From contig CAYVMO010000013.1 of assembly GCA_964452645.1 (NCBI GenBank), positions 24,988 through 88,987 on the forward strand: DNA of 64,000 nt, in the 5' to 3' direction. The notes under the pieces were generated by a model. The model worked only from the letters and a program-made list of their open reading frames with translations, did no database searches and was not told where the DNA came from. The stretch comes from CAYXTW01 sp964452645. Lineage in GTDB: Bacteria > Zixibacteria > MSB-5A5 > GN15 > PGXB01. Below, piece by piece: positions 1-7,744 of this stretch (position 1 is the first letter of the stretch; each line of letters begins with the position of its first letter). A program made the position numbers and the translations under genes.

Positions 1-1167
1 GATCGCGGCTTTCTCCGGGCGACGCGTCAGCCTCAGGAGTTGGTAGCGACCCGATTGTGCATTATAAAACGACTCGACCGAGGGCGAAGCCGAACCCAGG
101 ACGATCGGAATATCAGCCATCCGCGCCCGCATGACGGCGGCATCGCGCGCCTGAAAACGAGGGGCGGGATCGTCCTGCTTGTACGATTCATCATGCTCCT
201 CGTCGACAATTATCAATCCGAGATTTTCCAATGGAGCGAAAAGTGCCGAGCGCGCCCCGATTACGATTTTGTACCGACCGTTCTTTATGTTTTGCCAGAC
301 GAGAACGCGCTCCTGCGGCCTCAATCCGGAATGCATGAGAGCGATTTTCTCATGGAAAAAGCTTTTGAAGTACGACAAAAGCGTGCCTGCCAGAGCGATC
401 TCCGGAACCAGCACCAGCACCGTCCGATTACTGTTAAGTACTTCCCGCGCGGCATAACAATAGACAAGCGTCTTACCCGAACCTGTAATACCGTACAGAA
501 GCATCGGAGCATAATGATGAAGGTTTTCGACAATTTTATCGATTGCCCCGGTCTGCTCATGGTTGGGTTCTATCGTATCTATTTCAGAGCGCGGGCGAAT
601 ATAATCGAACAGGTCGGGCAGTCCGTAGACAGGGACAATATCACCGCTGTCGAGGAGTTTTTTAAACCGATAATTGCTGATACCGTGTGTGATTAAATCC
701 GATTTTTGAAACAGCCTCAAATGCGGAATGAGTGTTTTTATTTTTTCGATGGATTCAATATCGCTGATTTCATCTTCATTGATTCTGAATCCAAGGCATA
801 TATCGCCGGAGACATTATCATTGTAAACACTTATCGGTTTTCTTCTTAATCTTAAACGGGGCGGCAGAGCGGCATTGAAAACGTCGGCCGGATTGGCGTA
901 ATAGTAATCGGCCATCCATTGCAGAAAATCGGACAATCTGGGATTAAACAGATTCCCGGCATCGGTGATTTCGATAATTGATTTGAGTTTCGGGGCCGGT
1001 TCTTTTTTGGCCGGACCCATATAAAAACCAATCATCCGGCGATTTCCCAGGGGAACGAGTAAGCGCTGCCCCGGTGTCAGTTCTATATCGTACTTTTCAG
1101 GCAACTGATATGTAAAGAGTATGCGGGGAGTTCCCGGAATGGCGACCTTTATGAGTTTTTTATCCAT
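1..1167 (-). CDS. priA: Primosomal protein N' (PriA helicase), C-terminus cut by window edge
   Basis: Reading frame of 389 codons, found by translating the minus strand, that stays open to base 1. PriA is a 3'-to-5' superfamily 2 DNA helicase that restarts stalled replication forks. The N-terminal part (VAIPGTPRILFTYQLP) matches the PriA DNA-binding domain. It is followed by the Walker A motif GITGSGKT near residue 208, the DEEH box (VDEEHDESYKQDD) and the motif GSASPSVES. The zinc-binding cysteine region and the rest of the helicase lie outside the window. The ATG at 1167 has no Shine-Dalgarno sequence, because it follows directly on the T-run of the terminator of the upstream gene. Identification is firm; the exact start is less so. 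Confidence 0.93.
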   Translation of the reverse strand, partial: MDKKLIKVAIPGTPRILFTYQLPEKYDIELTPGQRLLVPLGNRRMIGFYMGPAKKEPAPKLKSIIEITDAGNLFNPRLSDFLQWMADYYYANPADVFNAALPPRLRLRRKPISVYNDNVSGDICLGFRINEDEISDIESIEKIKTLIPHLRLFQKSDLITHGISNYRFKKLLDSGDIVPVYGLPDLFDYIRPRSEIDTIEPNHEQTGAIDKIVENLHHYAPMLLYGITGSGKTLVYCYAAREVLNSNRTVLVLVPEIALAGTLLSYFKSFFHEKIALMHSGLRPQERVLVWQNIKNGRYKIVIGARSALFAPLENLGLIIVDEEHDESYKQDDPAPRFQARDAAVMRARMADIPIVLGSASPSVESFYNAQSGRYQLLRLTRRPEKAAI

Positions 1168-1170
1168 TTG

Positions 1171-1202
1171 AAAAAAAAAGGCAGGCCGATAAATGACCTG
1201 CC
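1171..1202 (-). terminator. Rho-independent terminator of the TPR gene
   Basis: On the minus strand GGCAGG (1202-1197) pairs with CCTGCC (1185-1180) across an 11-nt loop and is followed by nine T (1179-1171). It lies 20 nt after the stop of the TPR gene and ends only 3 nt before the priA ATG. Confidence 0.8.
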
Positions 1203-1222
1203 GAATTGTGTTACTGCCTATA

Positions 1223-2605
1223 TCATAGATTTTTCAATTCTTCCGCTTTCGCCCGGGCCTCTTTGGCCTTTTTGGGCATATTGGATGATTCGTAAAGGTC
1301 ACCGATAGTTTCCCAGAGGCGGACATCACCGGGATCGAGTTCCAACGCCTTTTCAAATGGCGTAATCGCCTCGTCGAATTTTTGCTCCTGAATATAAGTA
1401 TCACCCAGATTAATCCAATGATCTTTCTGACCCGGTTCCAACTCGGTTAATCGTTTAAACCCGTTTTCGGCAGAGGGATAATCGCCCCGGACCAGTTTGA
1501 CTACAGAGTACTGCTCTAAAGCGAAAATATTATCCGGCTCAAGATCAATTCCTCTCTTAAAATATGATCCGGCGGAATCGAGATTGTCATCGCGGTATTT
1601 CAAGAATTGATTAGCCTTTTCAGTATTGTCTCCCTTTTGGTAAAACATAATCGAATCGGAAAATTCCTGTGATTTAAACAAGAAATATTGACCCACATCA
1701 ATACACGGGCCAGCTAGAGTGGAGTCGAGCTGAATGGCTCGAACATCGTAGGCATACAGGGAGTCATACATCTCTTTATTATTATAACAGATGGCTATGT
1801 TCATCATGGTATTGACATCATCCGGAACCTTTTCCAGCAACCTTTTAAAGTAAGTAATGGCGTTATCCCAGTCATCCGCCTGTATATAAGCGTAAGCGAC
1901 TTTCTGAATTAAACTTATGGAATCCGGTACGGATTCGAGAGCGCTAAGAAACCATGTTGCCGAAGAATCGTACTGCTTAAGTCTGTCATAAACGATTCCC
2001 ATACCTTCCCGCGGACGGAAATCTTTCTTGTCGACCACTAAAGCAGCCGAAAAATTAAGTCTGGCACTATCCGCCGCGGCAGCCAGAGTGGCCCTGGCTT
2101 CTTCTTTCTCCGTCGAATCGGCGGCATTATTGAACGCCGGCAGATAATCTTTGTCCAATTTGGTTATCAGCGCGACACCAGCATTATAACATTCTTTCCA
2201 GTAAAAAACCTTAATCGAGTCGACAACCCCGGCGAATTTCTTGCAATCTTTTTTCCATTTTTTCCCGACTTCCTTGCTGTCACAACTGGCAAACAGGGAA
2301 TCATAATTGGCTTCCATATTTTTGAGAATTTCGATCTTTTTATGCAGGTCATATTCCTTGTTCGCGAACTCGCCGAGGATATTTCCTTTGTGATAATAAG
2401 CTTCGGGTGTCGGCCCGTTAAGTTCAAGGACCGTATCAAGATATTCCAGGGCCGATTCAAATCGGGGTGGATTGGCAAGCATTTCAATTCTGGCCTGACT
2501 CAGCAATGCGCCAACATTTTTTATGGGGCCTTTTCTTTGGGCCGATACCGAGGAAAATATCAGGATTATTATGACAAAAATCAAAAAGTTCCTGGTTGAT
2601 CTCAT
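1223..2605 (-). CDS. Secreted tetratricopeptide-repeat protein
   Basis: 460 residues. An N-terminal signal peptide (MRSTRNFLIFVIIILIFSSVSA) is followed by multiple TPR units, clear around residues 190-290 (for example DDWDNAITYFKRLLEKVPDD) and 360-450 (EQKFDEAITPFEKALELDPGD). The C-terminal repeats are regular and near consensus; the middle part is more divergent and rich in Lys and Asp. It is probably a periplasmic or outer-membrane-anchored scaffold protein, since TPR arrays mediate protein-protein contacts. No catalytic domain is visible. The start is supported by AGGAGGA seven bases upstream of the ATG. A strong terminator follows, so it appears to be a single unit or the last gene after the DUF4139 gene. 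Its specific partner is unknown. Confidence 0.85.
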   Translation of the reverse strand: MRSTRNFLIFVIIILIFSSVSAQRKGPIKNVGALLSQARIEMLANPPRFESALEYLDTVLELNGPTPEAYYHKGNILGEFANKEYDLHKKIEILKNMEANYDSLFASCDSKEVGKKWKKDCKKFAGVVDSIKVFYWKECYNAGVALITKLDKDYLPAFNNAADSTEKEEARATLAAAADSARLNFSAALVVDKKDFRPREGMGIVYDRLKQYDSSATWFLSALESVPDSISLIQKVAYAYIQADDWDNAITYFKRLLEKVPDDVNTMMNIAICYNNKEMYDSLYAYDVRAIQLDSTLAGPCIDVGQYFLFKSQEFSDSIMFYQKGDNTEKANQFLKYRDDNLDSAGSYFKRGIDLEPDNIFALEQYSVVKLVRGDYPSAENGFKRLTELEPGQKDHWINLGDTYIQEQKFDEAITPFEKALELDPGDVRLWETIGDLYESSNMPKKAKEARAKAEELKNL

Positions 2606-2693
2606 TAAGTCCTCCTAGTTATACCTGACGTATTGTTTCTTACTAAATGACGAATTTAATACCTTTTTATCAAATCGTCAACCACATTTGTAT

Positions 2694-4058
2694 TTATCTG
2701 GTTGTCCTGACCGTATAGGTCAAGGTAGCTTTTGCATCGGCTTTGACCGGAATTTCGAATTTAACGGTACTGGCATCCTTTTTTTCATATTCGTGACTGC
2801 TGTTAGTGATCTTCCAATCGCCATAAAGTTTCTTTTCGACATTTATTGAAATATCTTCTTTTTTATGGTTACGGAGTTCGATTTGGTACGTCTGTTCGTC
2901 GACATTTGATGAAATTTTCTGGTAGTCAATAACATTTTCTTCGGCTGAGATATCAAAAGCATAGCCGATTGTCAGTTTAACTTCCTCATCCTTAGGCGTA
3001 TGATCGATTTTATCCTCGCCCAGAAGAATCATCGAACCGTCGCTGTCAGCCTTAAACACGCGCGTTCTTCCGGCCGGCAGGGGTATCCCCAAACCGTTTT
3101 CTTTTGCATTTTTAAATTCGATCGTAACCTTGACTTTCTTGTTGTTTTGATCCGGCTGATAATAATACTCTTTATCCACCGTCGTCGAGGCCGGATCGAA
3201 AAGGGCGATCTGTTTAATCTCGTTGTCGGCCACAGTTGCTCTCCGCGGCAGCGTATAAAGATGGTATTCAAAAAACTCCTTTTCTTCAAAACCTGCCGAT
3301 GGAGCAAGGAGAGCGGTTTCCACTCCCATCGCGCCCAATTTCCTGGAGGGCCGTTCCTGGACGGCCCGATGAATATCACCGGCAATTAATTTCAGCGTGG
3401 CATCCTTGTAAGTAGCGCCGGATTGGTTGTTAATCGAGGACCAGCCGGTTAGATTAAGTGCTTTCTCGTCTTCGGATAATATCCCGACGTACTCCGCCGT
3501 CCAACTCATTCCGCCTGTTTGATAGCTTACCCGGCAATCAGCGGTTCCTGAAAAATCGGAGTTATAAAGCCAGAAAAGAGTCGGGCGAGTAATCAGACCT
3601 TCAGGAAGCTCCGGGAAATTAGCATTAACAACCTGCTCCAGACGGACAATCTGGATTTTCCCGGAACGGTCTTTTAATACGAAGGCTCCATTGGCAAATG
3701 AAAGCAATGTTCCGCTGAAGATATCACCCTGTTTGTCAAAAAGATCGATATTCTTATCGATATATTTGGCATAGACTTTTTCCGGGGAAACCAAATCATA
3801 AGCGTAATTTTGTTCCAGGATTACGGCCGATTTGGTTTTGTCGACCAGTTCAAATCCGACCGAGGTGGGATCGATAAGTGAAGGGACATCGACAAATGAA
3901 ACTCGCCCCATCCCTTTTTTAAAATCAAGCTGTCGTGTTTCATGGATAACGCCGAGATTATTGTTATAAATTGTAACCGACACATCCCCAGCTCGGACAT
4001 GGCCGACCGCAAAAGCCGCCAATATGAAGCAAATCGATAAAACCATTCGTTTCTTCAT
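2694..4058 (-). CDS. DUF4139-family exported protein
   Basis: About 454 residues. The start at 4058 is chosen over an upstream in-frame start because AAGGAGAG lies just before it and the protein then begins with a clean signal peptide (MKKRMVLSICFILAAFAVGHVRA). The body (VTIYNNNLGVIHETRQLDF near the N-terminus, TGGMSWTAEYVGIL in the middle, VKVTIEFKNAKENGLGIPLPAGRTRV later) is typical of the DUF4139 beta-rich family, which is found in exported proteins of many Gram-negatives. The biochemical function of that family is not established. The C-terminal third (ENVIDYQKISSNVDEQTYQIELRNHKKEDI) matches the family's end. No membrane anchor is seen. It lies 89 nt before the TPR gene on the same strand and may be cotranscribed with it. 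Confidence 0.8.
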   Translation of the reverse strand: MKKRMVLSICFILAAFAVGHVRAGDVSVTIYNNNLGVIHETRQLDFKKGMGRVSFVDVPSLIDPTSVGFELVDKTKSAVILEQNYAYDLVSPEKVYAKYIDKNIDLFDKQGDIFSGTLLSFANGAFVLKDRSGKIQIVRLEQVVNANFPELPEGLITRPTLFWLYNSDFSGTADCRVSYQTGGMSWTAEYVGILSEDEKALNLTGWSSINNQSGATYKDATLKLIAGDIHRAVQERPSRKLGAMGVETALLAPSAGFEEKEFFEYHLYTLPRRATVADNEIKQIALFDPASTTVDKEYYYQPDQNNKKVKVTIEFKNAKENGLGIPLPAGRTRVFKADSDGSMILLGEDKIDHTPKDEEVKLTIGYAFDISAEENVIDYQKISSNVDEQTYQIELRNHKKEDISINVEKKLYGDWKITNSSHEYEKKDASTVKFEIPVKADAKATLTYTVRTTR

Positions 4059-4162
4059 AGTTCTCTCCTTTTTTAGATTATACAATAACAATGATTAAAT
4101 CTTCCGAGGCAATCAACAAAAATCTGTCCGATTTCATTTAATTTATTATCTTCAGGCAGGTT

Positions 4163-4351
4163 ATGAATAATAAAAGAAAGTCAAAATCGAACAAAACGAG
4201 CTGTTCGATATCGTCGAATTCCAATTCTATAGTATTAGTCCGGGTCGGACAGATATGTCCTGTCTGCAGTTTTGCCAAATTGGAAAAAGAGCCGGGGAAT
4301 ATCATTCGCTGTCCGGTCTGCGGTTATGGCAGTGTATTTCCGAACACATGA
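4163..4351 (+). CDS. Small zinc-ribbon protein
   Basis: 62 residues. A basic, Ser/Asn-rich N-terminus of about 28 residues is followed by two CPVC knuckles (CPVCSFAKLEKE and CPVCGYGSVF) separated by about 17 residues, the classical spacing of a rubredoxin-like zinc ribbon. The function is unknown; such proteins often bind nucleic acid or act as small regulators. The ribosome-binding site is weak (GGCAGG before the ATG). It sits between the divergent DUF4139 gene and pgsA. The four correctly spaced Cys argue that it is real despite its size. Confidence 0.55.
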   Translation: MNNKRKSKSNKTSCSISSNSNSIVLVRVGQICPVCSFAKLEKEPGNIIRCPVCGYGSVFPNT

Positions 4352-4420
4352 TAATGATAGTGCATTTTTTCGCCGGGCGCGAGAAGTGATGAATATGGTT
4401 CCTGAATATTAGAACCTGAA

Positions 4421-5086
4421 ATGAGTAAAAAGGCAAAAATACGTAAAAGAGATTTTTTGCTGCCGCCTAATCTGGCGTCAATAGCCCGGATACTGATAAC
4501 TCCGTTTGTCGGTTATTATCTGTGGATCGGGACGGATAGCGCCACCTTGATTTGTGTAATACTCCTGGCTGTTGCTGCCCTGACCGATTTTGTCGACGGC
4601 ATTCTGGCCCGTCGGCTGAATCAAATCACCGAGTTGGGTCTAATTCTGGATCCGCTGGCCGACAAGATTCTCACTATTACCTTAATAATAGAATTGATTT
4701 TTTTCCGGGCTTTTCCGATCTGGCTGGCGATTGTTATCCTGGCACGGGATGCTGCCATTATGGTGTTCGCCGCAGGATTGATTAAAAAACGAGATGTGAT
4801 TCCATCCTCGAATTTAACCGGTAAATATTATTTCGGCTCGATTGCTTTTCTGCTAATCAGTTATGTAATCCGCTTCGATTTCGGAATCTCGCTTTTTCAA
4901 TATATTGTGATGATTCTGCTACTAATTTCTTCAGTCAATTATGGCCGTCTGTTCTGGCGAATAAGGAAAGGCCGGCGGGTTACATCTTTTAAAGACAAGG
5001 TTGCCTTTAAAATTGGTCGATTTGGATTATCAGCAGTGGTAATAGCTGTGTACATCTATCGGTTATTGAAAGATGGTCTATTTTAA
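4421..5086 (+). CDS. pgsA: CDP-alcohol phosphatidyltransferase, probably phosphatidylglycerophosphate synthase
   Basis: 221 residues. It carries the complete family signature at D56, D59-G60, A63-R64, G73, D77 and D81 (DxxDGxxARx8GxxxDxxxD), which binds CDP-diacylglycerol and divalent metal. Four or more hydrophobic segments follow, as in integral membrane members. The likely reaction is transfer of the phosphatidyl group to sn-glycerol-3-phosphate, the committed step to phosphatidylglycerol. The length fits PgsA, but substrate choice (glycerophosphate, serine or inositol phosphate) cannot be read from the motif, so the symbol is tentative. The C-terminus (about residues 175-221) has a basic linker followed by one more hydrophobic helix. 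No clear Shine-Dalgarno sequence precedes the ATG. Confidence 0.82.
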   Translation: MSKKAKIRKRDFLLPPNLASIARILITPFVGYYLWIGTDSATLICVILLAVAALTDFVDGILARRLNQITELGLILDPLADKILTITLIIELIFFRAFPIWLAIVILARDAAIMVFAAGLIKKRDVIPSSNLTGKYYFGSIAFLLISYVIRFDFGISLFQYIVMILLLISSVNYGRLFWRIRKGRRVTSFKDKVAFKIGRFGLSAVVIAVYIYRLLKDGLF

Positions 5087-5090
5087 TCGC

Positions 5091-5119
5091 TTGACTTATA
5101 ACCCGGCTCTGTTTTAGAT
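5091..5119 (+). promoter_or_regulatory. Candidate promoter of the ccm operon
   Basis: TTGACT (5091-5096), a 17-nt spacer, then TTAGAT (5114-5119). It lies about 40 nt before the ccmA start and just after pgsA. The -35 is good and the -10 only fair. Confidence 0.4.
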
Positions 5120-5161
5120 TCATTTCAAGTCGGGCGTATCCGTCCACCCAAGAGCTTATTA

Positions 5162-5809
5162 ATGGAGTTGGCGAAATCCCGACCTTATGTTATGCTGAAA
5201 CTGGAAGCGCAAAATCTTGCCAAGCATTTTGGTACCAGGAAAGTTTTCGACAATATAAATATCAGCCTTAAGACAGGTCAATCGCTGGCCGTAGTCGGGC
5301 GTAACGGATCGGGCAAAACGACGCTTTTAAAGATCATTATCGGCCTTGTTTATCCGTCGAGTGGAGATGTAACTTTTTCCGAAGACGGTCGAAAACTCGA
5401 ATTCGAGCAATATCGAAAATCTTTGTCTTTTGTCGCACCATACTTTTCGCTTTACGATTCCCTGACGGCCGATGAAAATCTTCGTTTTTTTGCCAAAGTC
5501 GGCGGTTATGTTGTCAAGCAAACGGAACAAGAGGAATTGCTGCAACAAGTCGGTCTTGAGGGGCGCGGCGATGATTTTGTGTCTTCATATTCCACCGGTA
5601 TGAAACAGCGGCTTAAATATGCGGTAGCGATGCTGAAAAGACCGAAAATTTTATTGGTCGATGAGCCGGGGACCAATCTCGATGAATCGGGAAAAGAGAT
5701 GGCTGCAAGTCAGCTGAATAGGTTGCGGGACGACTCAATTATTATAATTGCCACCAATGATCAAAAGGAGTATGCCCTTGCCGACGAACAGTGTCAACTG
5801 GGTGGCTAA
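5162..5809 (+). CDS. ccmA: Heme exporter ATP-binding subunit CcmA
   Basis: 215 residues. ABC ATPase with Walker A GRNGSGKT (46-53), an atypical signature YSTGMKQR in place of LSGGQ (near 139), and Walker B ILLVDEP (near 160) with the D-loop NLDE. CcmA with CcmB and CcmC releases or handles heme bound to CcmE on the outer face of the cytoplasmic membrane (known for system I cytochrome c maturation). The assignment rests on the gene order ccmA-B-C-D-E-F, because the ATPase alone is not diagnostic. An alternative start at the ATG at 5192 (MLKLEAQNLAKHFG) would match typical family N-termini; neither start has a strong Shine-Dalgarno. The 3' end overlaps ccmB by 38 nt. Confidence 0.88.
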   Translation: MELAKSRPYVMLKLEAQNLAKHFGTRKVFDNINISLKTGQSLAVVGRNGSGKTTLLKIIIGLVYPSSGDVTFSEDGRKLEFEQYRKSLSFVAPYFSLYDSLTADENLRFFAKVGGYVVKQTEQEELLQQVGLEGRGDDFVSSYSTGMKQRLKYAVAMLKRPKILLVDEPGTNLDESGKEMAASQLNRLRDDSIIIIATNDQKEYALADEQCQLGG

Positions 5810-6461
5810 GGTTCTGGCTGTAACCGGTAAAGATATTATATCCGAATTTCGGACGCGGTTTGCCATCAATGCCATTGTCATGTTCGCCCTGGTGACACTG
5901 GCCGTTATATCATTCGCCCTAGGAGTATTGCGGCCCGCCGCTGAAATAATGGCGGCTATGTTCTGGATAATATTGTTTTTCGCCGCTATGTCGGGATTGG
6001 CGCAGACCTTTATAAAGGAGGAGGAATCAGGGACAGCACTGATATTAAAACTATCCTGCGACGGGATAATTATTTATTTCGGTAAGTTCCTCTTCAATCT
6101 GCTATTACTTATTGTGCTGGCCATTTTGATTGTGCCGTTATTTATCGTGCTTTTGAACACCACCGCAGAAAACTGGCTGCTTTTTATCGGCGGACTGGTT
6201 CTGGGGATAATCGGACTCTCAGGTGCGACGACTATAATCGCGGCCATTGTCTCTAAGGCATCTATAAAGGGCGCTTTATTCACGGTTTTGTCGTTTCCCA
6301 TACTGATGCCGCTTCTGGCGGCCGTAATTGAAATAACAAAGACCGCATTTACCGGCGGCCGGTTCGGCGATGTTTCCGCGCCGATTCAAATGCTGATTGC
6401 CTTTGACGTTGTCATGGTAACCTTATCAGTGATGCTATTTGATTTCGTATGGCGACATTAG
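5772..6461 (+). CDS. ccmB: Heme exporter membrane subunit CcmB
   Basis: About 229 residues with six hydrophobic segments, starting VLAVTGKDIISEFRTRFAINA as in CcmB proteins (the FR-type cytoplasmic N-terminus, then the first membrane helix). It is the membrane partner of the CcmA ATPase. The start at 5772 is preferred to one 24 nt upstream, because AAAAGGAG lies immediately before it, inside the ccmA coding region. It therefore overlaps ccmA and is probably translationally coupled to it. An 83-nt gap to ccmC follows. Confidence 0.9.
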   Translation: MPLPTNSVNWVAKVLAVTGKDIISEFRTRFAINAIVMFALVTLAVISFALGVLRPAAEIMAAMFWIILFFAAMSGLAQTFIKEEESGTALILKLSCDGIIIYFGKFLFNLLLLIVLAILIVPLFIVLLNTTAENWLLFIGGLVLGIIGLSGATTIIAAIVSKASIKGALFTVLSFPILMPLLAAVIEITKTAFTGGRFGDVSAPIQMLIAFDVVMVTLSVMLFDFVWRH

Positions 6462-6544
6462 AATTTCGGGAGTTAATCGGTATTCTTTTTGATTAAAAAG
6501 ACTATATTATGGTACGAGAATACGTAATTATTTAGATAATATAA

Positions 6545-7222
6545 ATGTGGTGGAAATTTCTAATATATCTGGCAATGACGGCAGTTATCGTATTGGCCTT
6601 TATAACTGCCTCGCCGATGAACCCGGTTAGTTCATTGGGGGGACCGGAAGTATATCGTATCTTTTATTTTCATGTGCCTCAGGCATGGGTAGCAGCCATC
6701 GCGTTTTTAATTGCAATCTTTTTTTCGATTCGATTTCTGCAGACACGAAGAATTGACTATGATGTCAAGGCATCCACCGCCTGCCGGCTGGGATTGTTGT
6801 TTTCCATTCTGGCGACCATCTCCGGTTCGATTTTCGCCCGGATGACGTGGGGCGAATTCTGGAACTGGTCGGAGATCCGGGAGGTCTCGATTTTTGTTCT
6901 CTTGCTTATATATGGCGGATATTTTGCCTTTCGGTCGGCCGTATCCGATGAGCAAACCAGGGCAGCTTTTTCGGCGGTTTTGTCGATTCTATTTGGAGTT
7001 TCGGCGGTTTTTTTGATTTTTATTTTGCCCCGAATATACCCGGTATTTTCATTGCATCCGACCGACTCGATTGTCAATGTGCGCGGCAGCATTACGATGA
7101 GCCCGATGGTGGCGATTATTTTCGGGCTTTCATTGGTTTCGTTTACGGCCTTATTTTTCTGGATATATAAATTATCAATTGAGATTTATACACTGGTCCG
7201 ATACCGAGCCGGGGAGAGATGA
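6545..7222 (+). CDS. ccmC: Heme-handling membrane protein CcmC
   Basis: 225 residues, six predicted membrane helices. It contains the tryptophan-rich WWD-type segment WGEFWNWSEIRE, a variant of the usual WGxxWxWDxR, between helices 3 and 4. The conserved IFYFHVPQAWVA near residue 40 carries one of the external His residues that CcmC uses to bind heme. CcmC loads heme onto CcmE. The Asp of the WWD motif is Ser here (WNWSE). The stop overlaps the ccmD start (ATGA). Confidence 0.92.
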   Translation: MWWKFLIYLAMTAVIVLAFITASPMNPVSSLGGPEVYRIFYFHVPQAWVAAIAFLIAIFFSIRFLQTRRIDYDVKASTACRLGLLFSILATISGSIFARMTWGEFWNWSEIREVSIFVLLLIYGGYFAFRSAVSDEQTRAAFSAVLSILFGVSAVFLIFILPRIYPVFSLHPTDSIVNVRGSITMSPMVAIIFGLSLVSFTALFFWIYKLSIEIYTLVRYRAGER

Positions 7223-7350
7223 TTGTGGATGCCAACTATATTGTTATGATTGTCGTTTTAATAATCTGGACGGGGATTTTTGTGTATTTATTTTCACTGG
7301 ACAAGAAAATCGATCGTCTAAAGCGGAACAGCAAGAATAGTGAAAGCTAA
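7219..7350 (+). CDS. ccmD: CcmD-like small membrane protein
   Basis: 43-residue reading frame. The ATG overlaps the ccmC stop by 4 nt and is preceded by GGGGAGAG. The translation begins MIVDANYIVMIVVLIIWTGI, one hydrophobic helix, followed by a charged tail (SLDKKIDRLKR). This is the CcmD layout: a short single-pass protein with a basic cytoplasmic tail that stabilises the CcmABC-CcmE complex. It lies in the canonical position between ccmC and ccmE, and its end overlaps ccmE by 11 nt. Sequence similarity in this family is always weak, so position and topology carry the call. Confidence 0.8.
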   Translation: MIVDANYIVMIVVLIIWTGIFVYLFSLDKKIDRLKRNSKNSES

Positions 7351-7744
7351 GTATATAATCGGTACGATCATAGTCTTGGTGTTTGTGACCTGGGGCGTCT
7401 CGGCGTTTTTTAAGACAACCGTGCAATATGTTTCCTTTGCAGACGCCAAAATGTCAACCCGAACGGTTCAGGTAGTGGGGGAAATCAACCATGATAACGC
7501 AAAATATGACGCCGACAATGAACGATTGCTTTTTACCATTTACGAATTGGATTCGACCGATATTGCCGGCCGAGACAGCCTGAAAATAATCTATCATGGA
7601 GTTGTGCCCGGTAATTTTGAGCAGGCAACGTCGGTTCTGGTTCGGGGGAAGTCGGGTGACGGTGTTTTTGAGGCCGAAAAACTGCTGGTAAAATGCCCGT
7701 CCAAATATCAGGGTCTCACCGAAAATTATCAGGATAATAAATGA
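7340..7744 (+). CDS. ccmE: Cytochrome c-type biogenesis heme chaperone CcmE, Cys-type variant
   Basis: 134 residues, GTG start. One N-terminal membrane anchor (IIGTIIVLVFVTWGVSAFF) is followed by a periplasmic OB-fold domain. In classical CcmE the heme is bound covalently by a His in an HxxxY motif near the C-terminus (HDEKY). Here the equivalent segment is LLVKCPSKYQG, that is C119-P-S-K-Y123: a CxxxY motif. Cys-type CcmE proteins are known from archaea and some sulfate reducers, in Ccm systems that lack CcmG and CcmH. No ccmG or ccmH follows ccmF here, which agrees. The end overlaps ccmF by 4 nt (ATGA). Confidence 0.9.
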   Translation: MKAKYIIGTIIVLVFVTWGVSAFFKTTVQYVSFADAKMSTRTVQVVGEINHDNAKYDADNERLLFTIYELDSTDIAGRDSLKIIYHGVVPGNFEQATSVLVRGKSGDGVFEAEKLLVKCPSKYQGLTENYQDNK

